Shown here in pieces: positions 50,483-63,056 of a stretch of 64,000 bases of DNA. The stretch is taken from positions 28,370 through 92,369 of the forward strand of contig NC_033630.1 in NCBI RefSeq assembly GCF_001540865.1, in the 5' to 3' direction. Within the stretch, counting starts at the first letter, position 1; each line of letters begins with the position of its first letter. The translations under genes were made by a program, and so were the position numbers. This stretch comes from Ananas comosus. Taxonomy: Eukaryota; Streptophyta; Magnoliopsida; Poales; Bromeliaceae. The notes below the pieces were generated by a model. The model had not been told where the DNA came from. It ran no database searches and was given only the letters and a program-made list of their open reading frames with translations.

Positions 50483-51946
50483 TCATAAACCATCAGCCGC
50501 ATCTCTTTCATCCACTGCAGCAGCCATCAATTCGTCAAAGTTATTCGTCTTTTCCAGCAAGATCTCAATCTACACATTGAGCTCAAGTAAGAAGAAAGCA
50601 TACATCTCCATTCTCAAAACTAAAGGCGTTATGCTCTAACCTTGGCCTTTTGTATCGGCCGTGCTCGTGACTCCTCATTCATATTGACCATAGATGTCAT
50701 GATCTCTACAAATGTTTTTTCCACAGAGCGAATATATAGAGCAGAATCACAATCATCAACACTAAAGGGTCCGCAGACTGTTCTCTTGGATAATCAACAG
50801 TGTTTATGTATTAATTTTAGCATGTAAAAGATATCAAAAGCAAAATACTTACTTTTCTCAACAGCAAGACCATTGTTCTTAAGAATCTCCGCAATGGTCA
50901 CCACAGTTGCAATAGCTGAGAAGTAAGACATGGAAACTTAGTTCTCGTGGAAATCACAGCACAGGAGACAATAACAAAAGAATGAGAGGAAATTGTGGCA
51001 CAACAGAGTCATAAATTGTTTTGCAAATTGCATGCTTTCCCATGATATTCAGATTAAGAACTGTAGTCTCAGCGTCAACGGAGTCAATTACTCTTGCTAG
51101 GCATTATGCAGGTTGATTGTTTATTGGTATGAGCCTACAGTCCCAATCATTTTTCACAAAACTCATCTTAAAATATTGCTAGCAGTAACTCGTACTGTGT
51201 ACAATTGTCCCTTGCTCTTACTTTTCTTTCCTAGTAGCACTTCACATGTAATCAACATTTCCATTCGATTTAGTCAAACTGGTCTATTGCTGACTCTGTT
51301 CTGCGGTTGTAGTTTTCTGTTCCTAGTTCTTTTCTTAAAATCTCCCCTTTCCATTCCGGTCCCTATGTCAGCATTGGTAAGGTGAAAACATGTTTGGAAA
51401 GTATAATTTATCTAGAAGCTCTTATGCGTAAGCATATCAAAGTCAGGAGGTTGGGCTCGGCACGTAAAATTGGTTTCGACTTGGCCGGGATTTTTAGGCA
51501 TATGAATATCAGGATATGTTAGATTGGAATTGAAATCTAGACTGGACGTGCATTGGATTTGGCCTCAATCCTAACCGAATCCAACTTGCGTAATAGTTTG
51601 CGTGTGGGATTATGGTTCAGGTTTAGCTCACTGAAGCCATAATTCCTACTTGAGGACAGAAGAAGAAGATAGGTGTAGACTGGAGAGTGTTCAGAAAATA
51701 ATACCCATTCCAAGAGCCGAAAGCTCCACTTGGTTGTGTTGCTGCATATACCTCTGCATTCACAATCCAGGGAAGAATGCCATTACAATTCAATCCAGCC
51801 TTTAATCCTTTATAGACGCTGTACTTAACTATACCAATTGTCGAAAACAGAGAAGGTGGTGGAAACTTTTTAATCCAAATGAAAAAGACAAAAAAAAAAT
51901 CAACTAAAAAGCAATGTAGCACAACGATCTCCCAGAACTGAAACGC

Positions 51947-51980
<34 letters not shown>

Positions 51981-52415
51981 ACTTCAAAGGCACCATACAT
52001 GCATAAAAACAAACAAAATAAAACAGAACCAGAATATCTAAGAAATAAATAAATAAATAAATAAATAAGGAGAGAGAACAAGCACGGGCATGACCGGAAA
52101 CAGAAGGGAATAGAGAGGCATTAGCATAAACGAGGGGGAATCACCAAGCAGACAGTGAACTTTTCCAAACATCTATGTCAAAAGAAAAGACACGATGATG
52201 CGAAGGATGCGCAGGGAAAACGGGAGGGAAAATGGGAATCTCAAAATAATCAGGCGCTTTTGCTTGTTAACCTTGGCGAGGTTGACGTAGAAGAAGAGCG
52301 GCTTCTTGGTGTTGGACACCTGGATCCGATTCTTCTTGTGCGGCTCGATGGTGATGTTGATGTTGATGTTGATGTTGGTGTTGTTCACTCCCTCGGCGAT
52401 CTCCTCTATATCCAT
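50483..52415 (-). CDS. Alba-domain nucleic-acid-binding protein (At2g34160-like)
   Basis: Five exons on the minus strand, 52415-52272, 51753-51705, 50915-50853, 50705-50641 and 50569-50483, give 135 aa. Exon 1 encodes MDIEEIAEGVNN then an Asn/Ile repeat and the Alba strand NRIQVSNTKKPLFFYVNLAK; the rest reads RYMQQHNQVELSALGMAIAT, TIAEILKNNGLAVEKKIMTS and RPIQKAKIEILLEK. This matches the small single-domain Alba proteins of plants, which bind RNA or DNA and have been linked to R-loops and stress granules. The poorly conserved NINININI stretch is encoded by a GATGTT microsatellite. All junctions are GT-AG and in phase. Intron 1 is about 0.5 kb, and the roughly 0.8-kb intron 2 holds nothing notable. 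A telomere-like C-rich tract lies in the leader. Confidence 0.93.
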
Positions 52416-52446
52416 GCCTAGCTAGATTGTGACCCCCAAAGAAAAA

Positions 52447-52477
52447 CCCAACCCTAACCCTAATCCTAACCCTAACC
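52447..52477. repeat. Telomere-like CCCTAA tract in the Alba leader
   Basis: About five imperfect CCCTAA units (CCCTAACCCTAATCCTAAC and so on) end 32 bp upstream of the Alba ATG. The period is mostly six (TTAGGG type), not the seven-base TTTAGGG typical of plants. Telo-box-like tracts are common in leaders and promoters of plant ribosomal and RNA-binding protein genes. Confidence 0.75.
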
Positions 52478-52546
52478 TGCTAGCTAGCCCGTGGGGGAGG
52501 AAGCAGAGCTGCAGAGTAGGAGGAAGAGGAGGAGGAAGAGGCGCCA

Positions 52547-52594
<48 letters not shown>

Positions 52595-54066
52595 CAGAGA
52601 TGGTTCGTCTATAAGGACTGAGGGTGCCCCGAACGAACCGGCCCATGCATTCTCGGTTTCGAAATGGGGTGACAGAGGTATTGGGCTGGCTCTCAAATTC
52701 GGGCGCTTTGGTTGGGTTGGCTTTATTAAGGTCTGATCTCAGAAGACTTACTCGGGCCTCCTTCGGGCCTTCTTGGCCAAGTCGGTGCTTCTCAAAACCT
52801 GCACAACTAGCGCCCTCGTGGGCTAGCAGGACCCAAATACATGTTGGGCCTACAGGAAACCGAACAGATGCTGTGGGCACTGGGCGCATAATGTGCTTTA
52901 TTCGGTTGAGAATTGTAGTAAGGTATTAAGGGTGAACCCAAAATACAAGAAAAGGGCCTCTAACATCATCATTCTAAATAAAATAAAATAAAATTCTCTC
53001 TAATAATAAACTGAAGAGTAGGAAGCACAGTTGTTTCCCTCTCAAATCTGAATCTCATCTAGCCACACTGCAGGCTTCTCCTAGCGCGCTGATGTGTTCA
53101 CTCATTATTCAGCTTGGGAAAACAAAGTTCTGCATATGAATGATACTGATCGGTGGCTTCAATTCCTATCCGACCGCTGATCAATACAGCATGTCATTTT
53201 CTTGGAGTTTGGTAAGCTGCAGCAGTCATGTATGTAGTATACACGTAAAATAGTTCTGAAAACTCGCAAAATCGATCGAGTACGTGGAATCTAATTTCCA
53301 AGTTTCGTGAAGAAGTTATATATAGGTGCTTAATTACCCCGATGATGAGTTAGTTCGTTAGAGAATATTGGCCAAACAACCAAGAATTAATGCAGGACAA
53401 CATGTAAAACGGAGATAAAAAAACACCGAGCTAACAAACGCGATAACAAAGAGAAGTTAAAAAAAAAAAAATTGATCGATATCAAGGTTGAGGTTCTTTC
53501 TGATGCTTTACTTAACGGAAGAGCCACATAGCACTTTCCTTTTGGTTGTCTTTGCTTTGTTTCTTTTAGCTTCTCCTCAATTGTTAGATGGTGATCGAAG
53601 GGGGTGCAGTCTCTATTATCCTGTACGTTTTGTTCCAGCTCCAGTACTGTTCACCAAAAAAAAAAAAAAAAAGAGGAATTTATCAAGTATCAATTAAACT
53701 TAATGGAATGGGCTCTCGTTGCTTCCTCAACACAATTTCATTCCTCCGGTGGCTGCTTTTGTTATCAAGCTTACCTTTAAGTCCAAGTGCAAATGCCAGA
53801 TGACATCAAATCCCACCTAATTTATAGATGTATACATGTACTCTTGTCCCGAATCCCATTAACTAGCTAGATCAATTTGCTAGGTAACACGGTATCAAAG
53901 CTGATTGGAAGTTTATGTCGTTCCAGCTATGAGGTGGTGCTAAATGTATTTCTAGACTGATTTTCTATCAAGATAATCTTTCAGCTCACATTCAGCGAAC
54001 ACTCTCAATTTCATAAGAGCTTTTGAGTTTTGAAAGATAAAAAATGTAAGCAAACAAATGAGTGCC

Positions 54067-54110
<44 letters not shown>

Positions 54111-54760
54111 TTTTACAACACTAATTTGGTTCTTCAAAACTACTATTATCTCCTTAAGACGGAGCAATATCAAGTAACTAATTCACGGTTAGAAATGTTT
54201 GTTAATTTGGACTAATTATACTTGTTTCTGCCAGTGACAGCCATCGATAAGAGCGTTTGAGGAATAGAAAGTCCAGGCAATTTCTGTTTCGGTGAAAATG
54301 GAAGGGTGAGAGTTTGAACATTCAATTTTTGGCTTCTAATTCCGTGGGAACAAAAAGTTGCTAATGTAACACTTGACCTAAAGGGATTACTCCAATATTC
54401 GTTGGTCGCTCTGAGAAGTAGTGTAACGTATCATCCAATTAGCAGGCCCAAAAACTGAGAATAACAAGCGTTCTCTTAATTTCGTACGATTGGATAGATT
54501 ATTCTATTTTCAGGAAGCTTTATTACGTAGCGGTTGGTGGGCACAGCGACGTTACAGCTAACTCTTAATGAAATGATTTAAATAAGTGGGGCAGTGAGAT
54601 TCTGTTATTGATATGATGATGTTTATATAGTTCCCACGTTTTGCACGTAGTACCACCCTAGTGGTAGAGAGAGCCTATCTGTCTATCTATACCACACACT
54701 AATGGGGACCGAAAAGTGTACGGCAGGCCCCTCCTCACTGTAGTGGCCCGCTGCTTCTTN
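52478..54760. other. Alba promoter and intergenic
   Basis: Contains a (GA)n run at 52551-52586 in the presumed Alba promoter and (TA)n at 54070-54107. The rest holds no recognisable gene. The N at 54760 ends it. Confidence 0.5.
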
Positions 54761-54865
54761 TTGTAAATAACATTTAACGGTGTGGATCGTCGATTCGGAA
54801 GCTTTATCCTCGAAAACAACTTATGAGTTCAAGCGAGATCGTACTCATAATAGTATAGTAGCCTG

Positions 54866-54916
<51 letters not shown>

Positions 54917-55655
54917 TAGTGAAGGGACTCGCGCTTTGCACTGGATAAAAACCATAGTAGTAATTAATATTAAAAAATATTAAATATTCTCTTGTATATC
55001 TCACTTGGCACATCAGCCAAAAATCTCTCACTGTTGGTGAGGAATATGGGTCTGACAATGCCTTCTACGACTATGGTGATAGAGACGGCAACAACAGTCC
55101 CTCCGACCGCGGCGGAGGGGGAAAGTGGGCGCACATTAGTGAGAGAGAGGGAGCAAGCGAGTGAGCGAAGGAGGCGATGGTATATAGCAAAAGATGAGAG
55201 ATAGAGAATTGATGAATAGAATGGAGATAAAGAATTGAAAGTCCGGCGGAGAAAAAGAGAGGAAAATGGTCATGATGAATAATTAAAATAGAGAGGTTAT
55301 AATTGTAGATGGTAGAGGACCATTTAAATATACTAATTGAAAGTTTCGTAGCTAATGGGACCGTTTGTATTAATTAAAAGTCTAGTGGAGAGAAGGGAAA
55401 GGATCATGATGAATAATTATATATAGAAATGATAGAATTGTAGATGGTGGTGAAAATCGTGAGATGCACTAATTGAAAGTTGGGTTAGTGAGACCGTTAA
55501 ATTGCATATTGAAGTGTGGTGAAGAGAAGAATAAGGGTCACATACTAGTGAGGGTAAAAGAGAATTTGCCACGTGGCAACAAACATTGGGAATTCATATA
55601 GGTTAATAGATATTTACTCTCTCTCTCTTACTATCACACACACAATATTTATATA
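54761..55655. repeat. Repeat region with degenerate 135-140-bp units
   Basis: An (AT)n run at 54872-54915, then GA-rich sequence. Between about 55236 and 55560 there are two full and one partial diverged direct repeats (GTCYRGYGGAGARAA, ATGATGAATAATTA, TAATTGTAGATGGT, CTAATTGAAAGTT) spaced by 133-139 bp. No coding capacity. Confidence 0.55.
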
Positions 55656-57430
55656 TCTATACTATTTATAAAAGCGTGAGTTTTGAATTTTTTTTTCCTT
55701 TCCAAAAAACCTCTATCCTTTTTACTAATATTTTCATGTCCAATAATTCTCAACCAATCATTTCAAATAATTAACTAAATAATAATTTATTTCCAAATAA
55801 AGATATAATTTTTTGCCATTAAATCTTATCTACCGATTGAAAATAAAAGTATCTGTCATTTTTTATGATAAAAATACCCTCGCATTTATATCATATCTTC
55901 TATTTACGTTTTTCTTAAATATTTTTCTTCTTACGCGTAATATCCAGACCTGCCAATTCTTTCTCAACATAATATTCGTGAATTTCTCAAATATATCCAC
56001 CTATCATACACGTCCACTACCTATATAATATTCAGTTAATTTTTTTCACACGTAATTTGTGATCGTTTCTCAAACATTCTCTCAACCTATTATAATTTTG
56101 AATTAAATATATCATCGCATTTGAATTTAAATATTAAAATAGATCAAAATTAAATTTTAAAATTTAAATTAAGCATAAATTTTATTGCAAAAATGTCTCT
56201 ATTTTTTTAACTAATTTTTTCGTGTCTAGAAATTTTGAACCATTCATGCATCTCAAACAATCCATTAAATTTTAAATTCGTTAGAAACATATAATATCTC
56301 CACTACCCACGTATTTGAATTTAAATCTTAAAGTGAATCAAAATTAAATTTTAAAAATTTTAAAATTTTTGAATTTCAAACTTAAAGTGGATCGAAATTA
56401 AATTTTAACTTTTAAAATTAAACATAATTAAAATTTTAATATTTTTACTTTAAAATATATATATTTAAATTTTGAATTCATTAGAAATCGAAAAATATAA
56501 CAAAATATTCAATATTTCTACTGTGTAATATCTGCTCGCCACGCATGATATATTTCGCATATAAAATTTTCCTCCGCTACCCAATTTTATCTCATCATAA
56601 CACTTATCCATATATAAAGTATATCTTTTTTTAATACTTTCTCATCTTCATCTATACGTTTATTAAATATAAAGCATATCCTTCTTCATTTTTACTATAC
56701 GTTTTCTCAAATATATTATTTTTATTTTCGCAAATATATTATTTTAGTAATATTTTATTCGTTCTTCATCGTCGTCCTCGGTCGCCTTCGCTACAGTTGA
56801 AAAGGTATTTTGGCTCCACCTAATTCATTTTAACGTGTCGTAATATAATTTCCTATCTAATTCGTTTTTCGTGCACTTTGTTTTACTTTTAAAGATTTTT
56901 AAATGCTAATAAATTTGCATTTTTATAACCTTTTATCTCTCATATTAAATGCGCAAGTCATCGTTCTTCTGATACATCGTTGTTGTCCTCACCGGTGCAA
57001 TACGTCATCGTCGTCGCCTTCGCCAATTATCGTCGCCTTCGCTAGCACATCGTCATCGTCACTTTTGCCAGCACTTCATCATCATCCTACTCACCGGAGC
57101 AATTATTTTTCTGACAATTGGAAAGACATTTTGGTGCTACTCAATATTCTCAATCTATAACTAATTCTTCATTTTAGTTTTTAAGTTAGATTTACTAGCT
57201 AAATGCACGTAAAATACATGTTGCATAAAATATTAAAAATGTAATATATACTGTTTAAAATTTTTGAAAAACTAAATGCATAACTTTTAATTTTTTAAAG
57301 ATAACTAATTTTTTCAAACTTTTAATAGATGTAGATTAAGATCTACGAAAACTTAAAAACCAAACGATATTAAAAATTCTTTTACAAATAACAAATTTCT
57401 TTAAAATGATATTAGGAAAAAACTCAAAAC
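55656..57430. other. AT-rich repeat-derived sequence, possible Helitron end
   Basis: Starts TCTATACTATTTATAAAAGC, a pattern seen at the 5' ends of some plant Helitrons, but I find no convincing 3' end on the same strand. The interior is AT-rich with AAATTTTAAAATT words and short CATCGTCGTC patches near 56765-57090. No gene. Confidence 0.3.
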
Positions 57431-57440
57431 AAAATAAGTT

Positions 57441-58341
57441 ATGCAGAAATATCCCTGCAAAACGAAAACTTCATAAGTTATCCCTGCAAAAGTCTAAAGT
57501 TATGCAGATATGTCCCTGCCGTTAAGGACTGTTAGAAAATTTTTGTTAACCACGGTTAAAGTACTTAACCATGGTTAATTATAACGTAAATTTACGATTC
57601 TACCCTTCTTCTTCTTCCTCCTCTTCTTCTTCCCTCTTCTTCCTCGCCGGCGAGGGCGGCGGCGGCAGCGACGGCGGCGACGGCGAACCCTCTCTCTTTC
57701 TTTTCCTCCTTCTTCCTCTCCCTCTTTCCTTTTCTCCCTTCTTCTTCCTCTCCCTCTTCCTCTTCCATCTTCTTCATCGCCGGTGAGGGAGAAGATGCGA
57801 CGGCGACGGCGAACCCTCTCCCTTTCCCTCTTCTTCTTCCTCTCCCTTTTTCTTTTCCTCTTCCTCTTCCTCTTCCCTCTTCTTCGTCGCCGGCGAAGGA
57901 GGAGATGCGGCGAGGGCGCGCGACGACGAACCCTTTCCCTCTTCATCTTTCTCTTCCCTCTTTCTTTTCCCTTTTTTTTTTTCTCTCATTCTTTCTCTTC
58001 CCTCTTCTTCCCTTTTTTTCTTCCTCTCATTCTTTCTCTTCCCTCTTCTTCGTCGCCGACGAGCTCGACCCGCGCCGTCGCCGCCATCCGCTCCGTCGGC
58101 CCGAAGAGGGAGGGGAAGAGAAAGAGAAGGGGAAGATGCTTTTGGAGGGATATATTTGTGAGGGCAAAATAGTCATTTTACATGAAAACTGTTAAAAAAT
58201 AAATAGTTTTCTAACAGATGTTAATCAGAGGGACATATCTGCATAAATTAGGACTTTTACAGGGATAACTTATGGAGTTTTCGTTTTGCAGGGATATTTC
58301 CGCAATTCACTATGTTTGCAGGGACGTGTATGCAAATAACC

Positions 58342-58342
<1 letters not shown>
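57441..58342. mobile_element. TIR element with pyrimidine-rich, codon-like interior
   Basis: The left segment 57441-57518 (ATATCCCTGCAAAACGAAAA..GCAGATATGTCCCTG) is matched in reverse complement by 58226-58306 with few differences. The right end continues to about 58342, where the left seems shortened. The interior is strongly CT-rich on the plus strand, with four GCCGGCGAGG-like blocks about 110-165 bp apart. Apparent ORFs on both strands are low-complexity (Ser/Phe/Leu or Arg/Glu) and are not supported as genes. Confidence 0.65.
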
Positions 58343-59055
<713 letters not shown>

Positions 59056-59081
59056 ATATATATATATATATATATATATAA

Positions 59082-59295
59082 TTGAGCTAGAATACTTTTA
59101 GAAGTACCAACCTCTTGGTGTTTCTAAGTTTCTAGTCCTTGGATCCACTTCTTAATTGCTAATAGCATTTGGATCAAACACTATCCCACCTACCACCACC
59201 TACCATCATCATCCCAACTCTACATCTCTCCCTCCAATGGCTAAAAATTCAAAAGCACCATTCTTTTGGTGCTTTTGAGAGTATTCTAGCTCAAC
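59082..59295. mobile_element. Small MITE, family B
   Basis: The left end TTGAGCTAGAATACTTTTAG and the right end, complemented, TTGAGCTAGAATACTCTCA are inverted; AAAGCACCA words are also mirrored. About 214 bp, flanked by TA microsatellite on both sides. Confidence 0.7.
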
Positions 59296-59309
59296 TCTAT
59301 ATATATGTA

Positions 59310-59394
59310 TAGAACTACGTTGGGATACTATCAATAGCACCAAGTTATTTGTGCTATTAGTTTTTTAGCCCTTAGATTAAAAAATGTGCGGTTA
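59310..59394. mobile_element. MITE fragment cut off at an N
   Basis: The sequence GATACTATCAATAGCACCAA followed by TTATTTGTGCTATTAG resembles the left end of the nested MITE at 18066. It stops abruptly at the N at 59395, after which a TATACA microsatellite begins. Confidence 0.5.
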
Positions 59395-59395
59395 N

Positions 59396-59427
<32 letters not shown>

Positions 59428-59432
59428 CACAT

Positions 59433-59489
<57 letters not shown>

Positions 59490-59490
<1 letters not shown>

Positions 59491-60030
59491 TTGAGCTGGA
59501 ATGCTACCGGTAGCAAACGAGCTCCGTTGCCACCCATTTGTTTTCGATGATGGAGCTTTCAAATCAACGATCGGCACCGTTGAACATGATCTATATCACT
59601 TGAAGTATTTAGAAATTAAATTTCAAATTTTTTCGACATCATTTACCTAATAGTCAAAGGGTTTCAAAATTAGTAATTTTAATGGTTGATATGAGGGGTT
59701 TTCTCGTTTAATGATGTAAAACTATCCAAATCAATTGAATTTTGGTTAGAAAATTCTTTAAACTATTTAGAACAAGATCTATATTCTCGATCATGATTAC
59801 AAAATTTCTATCATCACTTTTTAGAGGATATTCATTTTCAACCATTCATTTTTACGCCCACTTGATGGACAAGAAAATAATATCGGAAAAGTATGAAATT
59901 TGATTTCTAGATATTTCAAGTGGTATAGAACATGTTTAACGGTGCCGATCGTCGATTTGGAGGCTCCATCATTGAAAACAAATGGGTGGCAACGGAGCCC
60001 GTTTGCTACCGATAGTATTCCAGCTCAACT
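59490..60030. mobile_element. Foldback MITE, family C
   Basis: The left end GTTGAGCTGGAATGCTACCG and the complemented right end GTTGAGCTGGAATACTATCG are inverted, with long complementary arms through TTGCCACCCATTTGTTTTC and GATCGGCACCGTTGAACATG-like blocks. About 540 bp between TA runs. Interior blocks resemble family A. Confidence 0.78.
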
Positions 60031-60047
60031 ATATATATATATATATA

Positions 60048-60448
60048 GAGTAGGGCTGCTGTGCTCTTAGGAGCACGGAGGCCTCCGTGCTCCTGAGCCG
60101 TTTTTGATGATGAAGTTTCCGAATCGACGATCAGCTCCGTTAAACTTGATCTAGCTTATTTGAAGTTTCTAGATAATAATTTTTGCAATTTTTCGATATC
60201 ATTTACCTAGCAATCGAAAGGATTCAAATCAATAATTTTTAACGGTTGAAAATAAAAATCCTATAAAAAGTGGTGATATAGCACTAAAATTTTCGATCAC
60301 AAATATTGATATTGTTGTAGATAGTATAAAGAATTTTGTATCAAAGTTTCATTTGATTTGAATACTTCTACACCGTTAAACTTGAAAACGGCAGATATCA
60401 ACCATTGAAAATTATGGATTTTGAATCCTTTCGATCACTAGGTAAATG
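60048..60448. mobile_element. Foldback MITE, family A copy 2, broken at an N
   Basis: Begins GAGTAGGGCTGCTGTGCTCT and GGAGGCCTCCGTGCTCCTGA like copy 1 and runs past its palindromic centre, but stops at ACTAGGTAAATG when it meets the N at 60449. The missing part of its right arm is expected from copy 1. Confidence 0.75.
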
Positions 60449-60449
60449 N

Positions 60450-61619
60450 TCCGGTCAAAATAAGAATATAGATACGATAATTTAAAGCATAATATCGCAA
60501 TCAAATTTAAACTTTATATATTCTAATTTGACCACAAATAAGATAAATAAATTTATGATAAATTAATATTATATGCAAGATTAAAACATTATGTGAACGA
60601 ATTCTTTATGTTCACATTACATTATTAAATGTAATGACTATATGGATCGAATCAACATTAATCAACAAGTAAATAATTAGACCGCAATTAGCAAATAATT
60701 AGGCAGCATCAAGACCATAAAAGTATACTGTTGAACATAATCAGCATACATGCCATGACCACGACACATGACGTGGCAACAATCCGAGATTAGTTTCCCA
60801 ATGTTGACTCGGGTTCGAAAGACTCATATGAACAAAAGTTTTCTAGCCTGAGAACAAATAATCTCGAGATCGGAGCCCCTGGTGCCATGCTCAACATATT
60901 CGGCGTAATTACCATGCTCAACACATGCGGCCGAATTAATCAACATGTGGCAAATACACGGCCGTAGCCGAGAAACAATACATGAATTAATTACTCATAC
61001 GTTCATGCAAAAATCGTAATCATTATGAAATTTCAATATGTGAATCAAAAACTGTTTTGATTAATATTATAAAATTTAAACGTCGTCGAAAGAAAACGAT
61101 CCAATGAATTATGCATACAATATTAATATTATCAAACAAATTGTCTCTGATACCAATTGATGGAATCTCAAGGTATGTAAAATAAATAAAAATAAATACA
61201 TACCAAATCCAGGATCAAAAATAAAAAATACGATAACTCACAGAGCGCCATAAAGAAGAGATTCTTGATTAATCTTGCGGAAGCTGGAAGTCCGGCTACG
61301 ATCTGAAAGTCACGAACCGAACTTGGGTGATTTGGTTTCTCCCCCTATCTCAGCCACTCTGCCGTATGGTGTGGAACCGATGGTAATTCTTCACCAGAAT
61401 GCGTATGAGAAGGTGGCAGGACCAATACCCCTTTATATAGAGTCCAGATCGACTTCCCATCAAAGTCTGATTAGGATTCTATTTAAACTTCAAATAGATG
61501 GGATAGGAATAAAATATACCATATCAAGTAGTTCTAAATCTGTTAGGATTGACCTTTATCTATAGCAAATCCTGAATTAAATATGATTAATTGGGCCACA
61601 ATATATGGAAATTCTAACA
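60450..61619 (-). mobile_element. Partial copia-type LTR retroelement: LTR, PBS, start of internal region
   Basis: On the minus strand an LTR of about 462 bp begins TGTTAGAATTTCC (61619) and ends CCATCA (61158). Directly after it comes TTGGTATCAGAGAC, which matches the initiator-Met tRNA primer-binding site used by plant copia elements. About 700 bp of internal sequence follows to the N at 60449, without a gag-pol ORF. The second LTR is not in the window, so the element is truncated or lost in the gap. Confidence 0.7.
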
Positions 61620-62631
61620 TAATAATGTAAAATAATTAGTGTTTTCCAAAAGTTTAAGCTTTTAGAGAATGATATTTTTACAATTTTGTATTCAACATTT
61701 ACTAAACCATTATTCTTCAAAAACTTAAGCTTCCATGACCGGTATTTTTATAATTTTACTCACGGTCGTTCTCCAAAAAATTAAGTTTTCACTTACTCTA
61801 AGATTTTTCAATAGACTCAAGACGTAAATTAAAGTAAGAGTGGAAACTAAATAATGTAATTCTATATTCTGCACTCTGCCCATATATGGGCTCGAGACGG
61901 AGAGAAAATTAAATAAAGATAGGAGCTCGACAAGACTCGAACTTAGAAACTTCTTACTTTCCGAACTTTTACTTCGATGCCATGTTATATTATATGTTAT
62001 AATTATTGTTCTTCTAATTAGACTTTAGGAGTATGGGCAATAAAAGGGTTTAGAGCTTATGAATTTTGGCAATAGGATTATTTACAACAACTTTGAAGGG
62101 ATATCCATAATATTTTAAAGTTTTTAAGGGATAGTTTTGAAATTGCCATAAAATAAAAGGTTCAAATACTTTCTAAACTTCAGAATTTTCAAGTTTTAAG
62201 TCTAGTTACTTTATATTTCTTGTTGAGTTTATTTCTGAAAAAAATAAACGAAACAGGTAGCTTGAGTGCTACTCTTTTTTCTCTCTCAAAAAAAAAAAAT
62301 AATTTTGATAATTAGATATTCTAATTTGTACCAAAATATTATTTAATAGGTTTTTTTTTCCTTTAAAAAAGTTATTAATTAAGCATTTATTCCTGATAAA
62401 TGTGTTGCATATAATTTTGTCTATAATTGAGGGGTATCCACCCCCTTTTTTTTTTAAAATTTTTTATCCTCTATCACAAAACAATGGGGTGAGGATGAAC
62501 ATGGGCTATGTCCCTTTCCCCTCGTTGGCTTTGTTTGGTCCTTCACGAGATACCTTTTTTATGCTTTTTAGGGGGCCACACTCCCACGTACACACAAAAC
62601 AATACCACATTCTTATTTTATATAAAAATAT
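61620..62631. other. Intergenic with faint repeat traces
   Basis: Near 61970-61990 the minus strand reads ATAACATGGCATCGAAG, a degraded primer-binding-site look-alike with GAGTTCGAG-like sequence nearby; no LTR pair is seen. At 62190-62300 there is a weak SINE remnant (AACGAAACAGGTAGC then an A-run). No gene. Confidence 0.4.
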
Positions 62632-63047
62632 GGAAAAACTTCAAAAACACCCTTGTAGTTTTGTACTTTTTTTTATTTAGTATCATGTGATTTAAAGTAT
62701 ATCAAGTTAGTATCCTGTGGTTTCGCACTTGCTCACTTTAGTACCTTGTGGTTTAAAGTGTATCAAGTTAGTACTCTGTGGTTTTATTTTTGTATCAAGT
62801 TAGTACCCTGCGGTTTTATTTTTGTATGATCCTGTGGTTTTATTTTTCTCTTAATAAAATATTAAACTATAGGGTACTAAAGTCAGAACGTGCGAAACCA
62901 CAGGGTACTAACTTGATACACTTTAAGTTACATGGTATTAAAGCGGGAAAATGCGAAACTATAGGGTATTAACTTGATACACTTTAAACCATAGGGTACT
63001 AAAGTGAGAAAGAGTGAAACTATAAAGGGAGTATTTAAAGTTTTTCC
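62632..63047. mobile_element. Mutator-like MITE, copy 5 (9-bp TSD)
   Basis: Begins GGAAAAACTTCAAAAACACC and ends AAAGTTTTTCC. The 9-base TAAAAATAT flanks it exactly (62623-62631 and 63048-63056). Arms carry repeated TTAGTACCYTGTGGTTT phrases in inverted orientation. Confidence 0.85.
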
Positions 63048-63056
63048 TAAAAATAT

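Noticed and set aside
55656..57215. A complete Helitron from 55656 to about 57215
   Set aside because: The 3'-like motif at about 57195 (CTAGC..TGCACGT) reads as a terminus only on the opposite strand, so the two ends are not compatible.
57575..58195. Several long ORFs (up to 129 aa) rich in Ser/Leu/Phe or Arg/Glu
   Set aside because: Low-complexity translation of a CT-rich tract inside a TIR element, open in most frames on both strands.
61275..61565. 96-aa plus-strand ORF
   Set aside because: Falls within an LTR, on the opposite strand to the element, with no family features.
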